Source: Candidatus Moraniibacteriota bacterium (lineage in GTDB: Bacteria; Patescibacteriota; Minisyncoccia; Moranbacterales; GCA-2747515). Taken from it: a DNA stretch of 27,941 nucleotides. Shown here piece by piece: positions 21,185 through 27,941 of the stretch. The translations under genes and the position numbers were made by a program. Position 1 is the first letter of the stretch. Each line of letters starts with the position of its first letter. The notes beneath the pieces were generated by a model. That model saw only the letters and a list, made by a program, of their open reading frames with translations. It had not been told where the DNA came from and ran no database searches. Location: assembly GCA_030592425.1 (NCBI GenBank), contig JAUVJK010000004.1, positions 1 to 27,941 on the forward strand. Reading direction: 5' to 3'.

Positions 21185-23236
21185 ATGGCTACAAAAAAAA
21201 CAACACCTGCCCACAATGCTACGCATAACGTTGCAGGTGGGAAGAAGACAACGAAGAAAACAGAATATGGCGCAAAGTCGATTCAAGTTCTTGAAGGACT
21301 TGATCCAGTGCGAAAGCGTCCAGGGATGTATATTGGTGGTACGTCGCTCGAGGGATTGCATCACTTGGTCTGGGAGGTGGCTGATAACTGTATCGATGAG
21401 GCAATGGCTGGTTATGGGACAATGTGTCATGTAAAGATTTTGCCTGATAATATCGTTGAGATCCGTGATGATGGTCGTGGTATCCCTGTCGAAAAGCACC
21501 CAACGACAAAAAAGTCAACGCTTGAAACAGTTATGACCGTCCTTCATGCGGGTGGAAAATTTGGTGGTGATGATTCGGGCTATAAAGTGTCGGGTGGATT
21601 GCACGGTGTGGGAATCTCTGTCGTAAATGCATTGTCAGAATGGACACGTGCTGAAGTGCGTCGAGACGGAAAGATCTGGATGCAAGAATTTAAGCGAGGA
21701 AAGCCAGTTAAGACAGTGAAGGCAATTGGCAAAACAAAACGAAAAGATGAAACTGGGACAATGATCACATTTAAGGCTGATTCACAGATCTTCCCAGATA
21801 CAAATTATAGTTTTGATCGTATTGTCAAACATCTACGGCAACAAGCTTATCTCACAAAAGGGATGCGTATTACGATCGAAGATCTCCGCGAAGTAACAGG
21901 TGCAAAGGATCAATATAAAGCCAAGCAACATGCCTTTTATTTTGACGCTGGCATTATTTCCTTTGTGAAATTTCTCAATCGAGATAAGGAGGTCAAACAT
22001 GAAAAACCAGTTTATATTGAAAAAACAGTTGATGATATCTATGTCGAAGTATCATTGCAATACACAGATGGCTTTAAGGAAAATCTCCATGCCTTTGCGA
22101 ATAATATTCACAATCCAGAGGGTGGTATGCATGTTGCAGGGTTTCGTAGCGCATTGACACGCGTTCTCAATTCGTATGCAAAAAAACACAAGATCCTCAA
22201 AGAAAAGGAAACTTCTTTTACTGCAGATGATGCGCGTGAAGGTTTGACAGCCGTTATTAGTGTAAAGTTGGCAAATCCACAATTTGAAGGACAGACAAAA
22301 GCAAAGCTTGGTAATTCTGAAGCGCGGAGCGCGACAAGTACTGTTGTGAGTGAAGCTCTGAGTGAATATTTGGAAGAAAATCCAAATGCTGCAAAAGCGA
22401 TCATTGAAAAATGTCTCCTGACAGCGCGTGCACGGATCGCTGCACGTGCAGCCAAGGATGCTGTTTTGCGTAAGGGCGCATTAGAGGGGATGACATTACC
22501 TGGGAAGCTTGCAGATTGTAGTACACGTAAGGCGGAAGAATCAGAACTTTATATTGTAGAGGGAGATTCTGCTGGTGGCTCTGCGAAACAAGGGCGCGAT
22601 CGTCATTTCCAAGCAATCTTACCGCTACGTGGGAAACTGATGAATGTTGAGAAGACAACGATCGATAAAGTCGTAAAATCCGACACACTCAAACCAATGA
22701 TCATTGCACTTGGCGTTGGTATTGGTGAGGGACTTAATCTTGAAAAATTGCGCTATCACAAGATCATTATCATGGCTGATGCTGATGTCGATGGCAGTCA
22801 TATCCGGACATTACTATTGACATTTTTCTATCGTCATTTCGAAGAATTAATCTTGCGTGGGCATATCTACATTGCACAGCCACCGCTCTATCAGATCAAG
22901 AAAGGAAAAGCGATTCATTACGTTTATACAGAAGAACAAAAAAATGCTCTCCTGAAAAAACTTGGTGTCAACGAAAATGACATTGCAGGTAGTGAGGACG
23001 ATCAGAAAGCAACAGGCGGTATCAAGATCCAACGCTATAAAGGTCTTGGTGAAATGAATCCAGAACAACTGTGGGATACAACAATGGATCCGGTGCATCG
23101 CCGTATGTATCAGGTAACGGTAGAAGATGCGGAAGCTGCACAAAATGTCTTTGAATTACTCATGGGATCGGAAGTAGCACCACGTCGTCATTTCATTCAA
23201 ACACATGCAAAAAGCGTTGAGAATATTGATGTGTAA
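21185..23236 (+). CDS. gyrB: DNA gyrase subunit B
   Basis: A 683-residue type IIA topoisomerase B subunit. A Lys/Thr-rich tail (1-28) precedes the GHKL ATPase domain: E64 and N68 in EVADNCIDEA, D96 in DDGRGIP, and the GGLHGVGISVVNALS loop at about 137-151. The TOPRIM domain has E458-G-D (YIVEGDSAGGSAKQGRDRHFQAILPLRGK) and the DADVDG motif with D532 and D534. It ends with QRYKGLGEMNPEQLW. The large insertion of enterobacterial GyrB is absent. ParE cannot be fully excluded from sequence alone, but the motifs and length favour GyrB. gyrA is not in the window. Confidence 0.93.
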   Translation: MATKKTTPAHNATHNVAGGKKTTKKTEYGAKSIQVLEGLDPVRKRPGMYIGGTSLEGLHHLVWEVADNCIDEAMAGYGTMCHVKILPDNIVEIRDDGRGIPVEKHPTTKKSTLETVMTVLHAGGKFGGDDSGYKVSGGLHGVGISVVNALSEWTRAEVRRDGKIWMQEFKRGKPVKTVKAIGKTKRKDETGTMITFKADSQIFPDTNYSFDRIVKHLRQQAYLTKGMRITIEDLREVTGAKDQYKAKQHAFYFDAGIISFVKFLNRDKEVKHEKPVYIEKTVDDIYVEVSLQYTDGFKENLHAFANNIHNPEGGMHVAGFRSALTRVLNSYAKKHKILKEKETSFTADDAREGLTAVISVKLANPQFEGQTKAKLGNSEARSATSTVVSEALSEYLEENPNAAKAIIEKCLLTARARIAARAAKDAVLRKGALEGMTLPGKLADCSTRKAEESELYIVEGDSAGGSAKQGRDRHFQAILPLRGKLMNVEKTTIDKVVKSDTLKPMIIALGVGIGEGLNLEKLRYHKIIIMADADVDGSHIRTLLLTFFYRHFEELILRGHIYIAQPPLYQIKKGKAIHYVYTEEQKNALLKKLGVNENDIAGSEDDQKATGGIKIQRYKGLGEMNPEQLWDTTMDPVHRRMYQVTVEDAEAAQNVFELLMGSEVAPRRHFIQTHAKSVENIDV

Positions 23237-23282
23237 TAAAGGATTTTCTATTTTTGTCACGTATAAATAAACAAAAAATAAA

Positions 23283-24008
23283 ATGACAATTCCATATAAA
23301 AAAAAGAAGAAGAAAGAGGTACGCGAAACACCGCAATGGATCAAGGATATGCAAACGACAAAGTCACCAGAAAATAGAGTAAAAAATCTCTGCGCGCGTC
23401 CGACGCCAAAAAAAGAAGTACCCGTTGAGACTGGCCATGATATGGCACATCAAGAATCAGTGCACATGCAACAACACATTGAGAATGTGCGTCTTGTAGC
23501 TGCAGAATTGCGTGATAAGTATAAAGCATACGAAGAGATGCGTTCCTTTGTGAATTACATTGAGTCTGTGGAAGAAGTTTTTACGCGTGTAAGCTCTGGT
23601 GTATGGTCTCCACAGGAAATGGAAAAAAATCTTGTATATTCAGAGATCTACCGTTTATCTGTCAGTAGTGGCATTGATGAGAGTGTATTCAATACGATCT
23701 ATGGTGATTTCACACAGTCTGTAATGCAAGTTGATAATGTACAAGTAGTGACAGAACGCTTGATCAAAAAATATAGCGATTGTGATCAATGTATCGATTT
23801 GATCATGTATATACGCGATCTCGTGATCATTCTGTCGCATAAGAAAGGGCAAACCTATAGCATGGATCAACAAAAAGAGGCAATTATTCGAGCGCGCATG
23901 AAAGTGCTCTCTGCAGATGGAGATCCACCTTTTTTTAAGTTAGAAACGATCTTTAAAGAATTCGTTGCGGAAATGAATCGTTATGTATCACAGGAAGATA
24001 CAAAATAA
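23283..24008 (+). CDS. Unknown protein with a lysine-rich N-terminus
   Basis: A 241-residue soluble protein with no signal or membrane segment. The first 12 residues are a run of lysines (YKKKKKKEVR), then a disordered stretch to about 50, then a helical region (HIENVRLVAAELRDKYKAYEEMRSFVNYIESVEEVF...) to the end. No motif of a known enzyme is visible. The basic tail suggests contact with nucleic acid or ribosomes, an inference only. It follows gyrB by 46 bases and precedes the 23S promoter. Confidence 0.65.
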   Translation: MTIPYKKKKKKEVRETPQWIKDMQTTKSPENRVKNLCARPTPKKEVPVETGHDMAHQESVHMQQHIENVRLVAAELRDKYKAYEEMRSFVNYIESVEEVFTRVSSGVWSPQEMEKNLVYSEIYRLSVSSGIDESVFNTIYGDFTQSVMQVDNVQVVTERLIKKYSDCDQCIDLIMYIRDLVIILSHKKGQTYSMDQQKEAIIRARMKVLSADGDPPFFKLETIFKEFVAEMNRYVSQEDTK

Positions 24009-24041
24009 GGGATCTTTGTATTTATTTTAGAAAGAAGACTC

Positions 24042-24070
24042 TTGACAAGAAAAAGAGTCCTTGTTACTAT
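24042..24070 (+). promoter_or_regulatory. Strong promoter of the 23S rRNA gene
   Basis: A perfect TTGACA (24042-24047), 17-base spacer and TACTAT (24065-24070), the strongest promoter in the window. It lies about 375 bases before the 23S start. Confidence 0.85.
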
Positions 24071-24153
24071 GAATCGTACCGTGTGAAAAGGGGAGTTGAT
24101 TATTAATTTTCACCACGTGAAAAGCAAAAAAGAAATACTCACAAAACAGTTTA

Positions 24154-24214
24154 AGCGATGAAGATATGTACAATTTTTTTGTACGGTAGTCGCTTGTAAA
24201 GCGATTTTCTTTTT
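24154..24214 (+). terminator. Terminator/antiterminator-like element in the 23S leader
   Basis: TCGCTT (24190-24195) can pair with AAGCGA downstream (24199-24204), a short stem followed by TTTTCTTTTT, or with AAGCGA upstream (24154-24159), which encloses a GTACAA/TTGTAC hairpin (24169-24184). The two pairings exclude each other, as in an attenuator. It could also end a short leader RNA. Confidence 0.55.
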
Positions 24215-24278
24215 GTAAAAAATTTAGGAGCTAGTGCGAAGACATGGAGATCAATATTTCTTGTTTCCGCAGTAGGGT

Positions 24279-24291
24279 GAACTTTAACAAT
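24279..24291 (+). promoter_or_regulatory. boxA-like antitermination element
   Basis: GAACTTTAACAAT resembles the E. coli rRNA boxA (TGCTCTTTAACA). Such elements recruit NusB-NusE so that RNA polymerase reads through terminators in rRNA transcripts, which fits the terminator-like stem just upstream. Confidence 0.6.
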
Positions 24292-24940
24292 TGCATATAC
24301 GAAAGACATGCATACCGGTTGTGCGGAATTAAAGACGGTGGATGTTTACGAAGCAATGTAAATGTAGGAAATGCAATTACACAAACAACCAGAAATTGAG
24401 ATAAGTAAGAGATTGCTTATTGTCAATTCCATTCAAAAGAAAAAGGTTACACATAGAGCGCACGGTGGATGCCTAGGTTGAGACGAGCGATGAAGGACGT
24501 CGTTAGCTGCGATAAGCCTCGGGAAGCTGCTAAACAAGCTATGATCCGGGGATGTCCGAATGGGGAAACCCACTGCCTTTGAGGCAGTATTACTATCTGA
24601 ATACATAGGATAGTGAAGCGAACGCAGGGAATTGAAACATCTTAGTACCTGTAGGAATAGAAATCAATAGAGATTCCGTGAGTAGTGGCGAGCGAAAACG
24701 GAACAGTCTAAACCAGTTCTTGTTTACAAGGATTGGGGTTGCGAGGTAAACATGCTTGTTTGATCAAGGTCCTGCGATTTTTTTTCTAGCAGAATGCTCT
24801 GGAAAGAGCAACCAAAGAGAGTAATAGTCTCGTACGTGAAAGAAAAAAATCAAGGATGTGTTTATTCTCAAGTAGGGCGGGGCCGGAGAAACCCTGTCTG
24901 AATCCGGGAGCACTAACTTCCAAGACTAAATATTGTCTCA

Positions 24941-24982
<42 letters not shown>

Positions 24983-25037
24983 TCCCGTAGAGGGAGGTGA
25001 AATAGAACTGAAACCATGCGCTAACAAAGAGTAGGAG

Positions 25038-25145
25038 CCTGATTTTCATTTTGTACTGTTGAAATGTAAAAGCATTTGTAAAGATCATATCTTTATGAAG
25101 TTTTTAACGTTGACAATAATACAAGAGTATAAAATGAAAATCGGG
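25038..25145 (+). other. Expanded helix in 23S (H25 region)
   Basis: Where E. coli has a short hairpin (GAGCACGC-TTA-GGCGTG), this gene has a 108-base extension. It is closed by CCTGATTTTCATTTT (25038-25052) pairing with AAAATGAAAATCGGG (25131-25145), with more hairpins inside (AAAGAT-CAT-ATCTTT). It may stay in the rRNA or be cut out. Confidence 0.7.
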
Positions 25146-26789
25146 TGACTGCGTGCTTTTTGCAGAACGACCCAGCGAGTTAATTTTCTATGGCAGCACA
25201 ACTCACTTTGTGAGGAATGCACAGTGAAAGCGAGCCTTAACCGGCGACCAATATGTCATAGGGATTAGACCCGAAACCAGACGACCTACGCATGAGCAGG
25301 GTGAACACAGCGTAAAAACTGTGGGAGGCCCGCACCCACTGATCGTTCAACATCACGGGATGACTTGTGCGTAGCGGAGAAATTCCAATCGAGTCTGGCT
25401 ATAGCTGGTTCTCTCCGAAATAGCTTGAGGGCTAGCGTTGTGTTATTAGTTGCGGGAGGTAGAGCTACTGAATGAATGTCCGTCCTTCGGGATAGGTCAT
25501 TCAACCAAACTCCGAATGCTCGCAACCGTATCACAGCAGTCAGAAATCCGGCGCTAAGGTCGGATTTCAAAAGGGAAACAGCCCAGATCGCAAGCTAAGG
25601 TCCCTAAATCTATACTCAGTGGGAAAGGAAGTGAAGTTTCTTAGACATCTAGGAGGTTGGCTTAGAAGCAGCCATCCTTTAAAAATAGCGTAACAGCTTA
25701 CTAGTTTAGAGATTTTGCGCCGAAAATGTACCGGGGCTCAAGTATAGTACCGAAGCTGCGAATTTATACTTTATTATTATTGTATAAGTGGTAGGAGAGC
25801 GTTCCTTGTGCACTGAAGCCGGTCGGGCGACCGCCGGTGGAGCGCAGGGAAGTGAGAATGCTGGGATGAGTAACCAAAATGTGCGTGAGATCCGCACACA
25901 CCGAAAATCCAAGGTTTCCTGGGCAATGACAATCACCCCAGGGTTAGCCGGTCCTAAGGCGAGGCTGAAAAGCGTAGTCGATGGACAGCAGGTTAATATT
26001 CCTGCGCCGCCGTATTGTGCGATGGAGTGACGTATTCTAGTAGCTTTTGCGCGTGATTGGATTCGCGTGGCGATCATGAGGACGTATAGTAGGTAAATCC
26101 GCTATGCACTAAGTCCAAATGATCTCCGGAAGTGAGCCTTCGGGCGAGCGAACAAAAGTGAGCAGGGTACCGGGAAAATCTTCTAAGCTTCAGCAATACT
26201 GTGTCCGTACCGCAAACCAACACAGGTGGATAGGGCGAGTAGCCCAAGGTGAATGAGTGAGACCTGGTTAAGGAACTCGGCAAAAAAACTAGACGTAAGT
26301 TCGCGAGATGTCTTCCCGATGTTTCTTCGGAAATGTCGGGCGCAGCTAAAGTGCCCACCCGACTGTTTACCAAAAACACAACTCTCTGCTAAAGCGCAAG
26401 CTGATGTATAGGGGGTGACACCTGACCAGTGCTGGAACGTTAACGGGAGCGGTTCACGCCAATCCCCGAAGCGCCAGTGAACGTCGGCGATAACTATAAT
26501 CGTCCTAAGGTAGCGAAATTCCTTGTCGGCTAAATACCGACCCGCATGAAAGGTGTAACGAGTTGGGAACTGTCTCAACCAGGTGCTCGGTGAAATTGCA
26601 GTGAGGGTAAAGATGCCCTCTACCTACAGCAAGACGAAAAGACCCCGTGGAGCTTTACTACAACTTGACATTGAATTGAAGTTTTAGTTGCCCAGTATAG
26701 GTGGGAGACTTTGAAATTGTCCTTCTGGGGACAGTGGAGTCACCAATGGAATACCACCCTGCTGAATTTTTAATTCTAACCGTGCACCG

Positions 26790-27067
26790 TTAGGTGTGTT
26801 TAAATCCGCCGTCGCTCGTAAGAGCTATGGCGTGACAAGTCCGCTATCGTACATTAGTGCTATGGCGTGACAAAAAAGAACGGCTTATTGTTCAGACGAA
26901 GTAAAGTTATTCACAATCGATCAAATTTGTGATGCTTTGTGTTTCAAAAAATCACAATTGATCAACTGAGTAATTTACTGTGCAATAGTACGTCAAAATA
27001 CTATTGTGGCAGATTTCGTCTGATGATAATACAAATTCTTTTGTTACAAAATTTTAAACATAGCTAC
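26790..27067 (+). other. Structured 278-base insertion in 23S (H79 region)
   Basis: TGCACCG (26783-26789) and CGGTGCA (27068-27074) close the native helix. Inside, TGTTTAAA (26797-26804) pairs with TTTAAACA (27053-27060), TCAGACGAA (26892-26900) with TTCGTCTGA (27015-27023), and CAATAGTA (26983-26990) with TACTATTG (26999-27006). It has no reading frame, so it looks like an intervening sequence or helix expansion rather than a mobile intron with an endonuclease. Confidence 0.75.
26824..26873 (+). repeat. Direct repeat GCTATGGCGTGACAA within the 23S insertion
   Basis: The 15-base unit occurs at 26824-26838 and 26859-26873, 35 bases apart. Its GCTATGGCG core is the reverse complement of the CGCCATAGC core at 17646-17654. 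Confidence 0.7.
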
Positions 27068-27348
27068 CGGTGCAGGAACAGTGTCTGGTGGGTAGTTTGA
27101 CTGGGGCGGTCGCCTCCAAAATCGTAACGGAGGCGCTTACAAAGGTTGGCTAGGTCCGGATGGACATCGGGCTGATAGTACAAACGCACAAGCCAACTTT
27201 ACTGAGAGACATATAGGTCGATCAGTTGCGAAAGCAGAAGTTAGTGAACCGACACTTTCTCGTAGGAGAGGTGAAGATCATCAGATAAAAGTTACCCCGG
27301 GGATAACAGGCTGGTCTCCCCCAAGAGTCCATATCGACGGGGAGGTTC

Positions 27349-27384
<36 letters not shown>

Positions 27385-27452
27385 GAGCAGGTCCCAAGGG
27401 TTTGGCTGTTCGCCAATTAAAGCGGTACGCGAGCTGGGTTCAAACCGTAGAG

Positions 27453-27561
27453 AAGTTAAAAGTGAAAAGTGTATATAGTTCATAAAGTTGAATTACAATA
27501 GATGCAGAAAAAATATGATAACTTTATAAACTCTCTCATTTCCGAACTTTCGACTTTTGTA
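27453..27561. repeat. AAAGT-type hairpin repeat in the P1 loop of the intron
   Basis: A 5' arm (27458-27489, beginning AAAAGTGAAAAGT) and a 3' arm (27520-27558, ending CTTTCGACTTTT) are imperfect inverted copies. AAAAGTGAAAAGT matches the tRNA-spacer copy (14376-14388), and AAAGTCGAAAGT, read on the other strand, matches the ligA repeat (9748-9759). Confidence 0.6.
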
Positions 27562-27716
27562 CAGTTTGAACCCGAGGTTTTACGACATCACAGATCACGG
27601 CGGCTCGTAGCAGTGATGCTACGTGAGAAGTTGACTCATATCGGTGAAGTCCTTGTACGACAAACTGTCGTATGTTAGGATAATACCGAGGGAAGTCGCA
27701 TTTCTTATTAGCCTTT

Positions 27717-27941
27717 ATGAAGAACAAAGCATATATTGCAGGATTTTTGGATGCTGACGGAAGCATCTATGTCCAAGTAAAAAGAAATACATCATATCGT
27801 TACAATTTTCAAATTGCAACGAATATAGTTTTCTTTCAATCTGCAAAGAATGAAAAATTTATGATCGATCTAGGTAAAATGATCGGATGTGGATATATGC
27901 GCAGGCGTAGCGATGGTATAATTGAGCACATTATTGGAGAT
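27717..27941 (+). CDS. LAGLIDADG homing endonuclease, N-terminal part
   Basis: ATG 27717 opens a frame that runs uninterrupted off the right edge, giving 75 residues. YIAGFLDADGSIYVQ (6-20) is a LAGLIDADG motif with D14 as the catalytic acid. IGCGYMRRRSDGIIEHIIGD (56-75) is the usual strand region of single-chain members. The protein should cut intron-free 23S alleles and spread the intron, and may help splicing. It begins 28 bases after the P4-P5 core, so it lies in a peripheral loop of the intron, probably in P6. Confidence 0.9.
   Translation, partial: MKNKAYIAGFLDADGSIYVQVKRNTSYRYNFQIATNIVFFQSAKNEKFMIDLGKMIGCGYMRRRSDGIIEHIIGD

Larger units (their letters stand above)
27449..27941 (+). mobile_element. 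Group I intron in 23S rRNA (partial)
   Basis: The exon sequence breaks off after GGGTTCAAACCGT, where CGTGAGACAG should follow, so the insertion site corresponds to E. coli about 2593. GGGTTCAAAC of the exon pairs with GTTTGAACCC at 27564-27573 (P1-like). TCGGTGAAGTCC (27641-27652) and GGATAATACCGA (27678-27689) fit the P4-P5 region with its J4/5 and J5/4 adenines; a TACGACA/TGTCGTA hairpin (27656-27672) caps it. The catalytic P7 region and the 3' exon lie beyond the window. A U-G pair at the splice site was not found, so the exact junction is uncertain. Confidence 0.75.

Noticed and set aside
24009..24444. 16S rRNA or tRNA genes upstream of 23S
   Set aside because: The stretch holds only the promoter, hairpins, boxA and a probable processing-stem arm. 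No conserved 16S blocks or cloverleaf are seen.
25286..26578. Several open frames on both strands inside the 23S gene
   Set aside because: They overlap highly conserved rRNA sequence and encode no recognisable protein. They are by-products of rRNA composition.

Overview
This window looks like a piece of a Candidate Phyla Radiation (Patescibacteria, probably Parcubacteria-like) chromosome. The reasons are a compact type IV pilus locus with LamG-type decoration, small single-copy housekeeping genes, a solo GIY-YIG nuclease beside tRNAs, and a 23S rRNA gene with structured insertions and a group I intron encoding a LAGLIDADG endonuclease. The assignment to a lineage is inference. The standard code fits all long genes. 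All 25 confident genes with a visible stop end in TAA (21) or TAG (4), none in TGA. Clear Shine-Dalgarno sequences are rare.

Region 1 (1-8907) is a type IV pilus / type II secretion-like locus. It holds the end of the assembly ATPase PilB, a stand-alone CheY-like receiver, the retraction ATPase PilT, the platform protein PilC, a separately terminated major pilin, a minor pilin, the prepilin peptidase PilD, and four pseudopilins in the order H-I-J-K. The last one (GspK/PilX-like, no Glu5) carries a C-terminal LamG lectin-like domain. A hairpin terminator closes the cluster.

Region 2 (8908-13635) is housekeeping: NAD-dependent DNA ligase (with a palindromic repeat inserted in frame), gatC-gatA, and a membrane protein with a HEPN-like motif.

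Region 3 (13636-14670) is a tRNA cluster, fMet-Met-Asp. A second 5' half of the tRNA-fMet gene, interrupted by two inverted-repeat insertions, lies upstream. A GIY-YIG nuclease gene sits between the two copies and its last 12 codons are the 5' half of the intact tRNA.

Region 4 (14671-20339) is accessory: a PhnP-like metallo-beta-lactamase-fold hydrolase, a TGA-interrupted relic, a YdcF-like protein, an APH-family phosphotransferase, a GlgC-like nucleotidyltransferase, and a divergent pair of an exported ferredoxin lipoprotein and a heme-binding ferric-reductase-like membrane protein.

Region 5 (20340-24008) contains a probable structured small RNA on the minus strand with its own promoter and terminator, then a small membrane protein, gyrB and an unknown basic protein.

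Region 6 (24009-27941) is a 23S rRNA gene with its own strong promoter, an attenuator-like leader, a boxA element, no 16S upstream, two expanded helices, and a group I intron that runs off the right edge with the start of its homing endonuclease gene.
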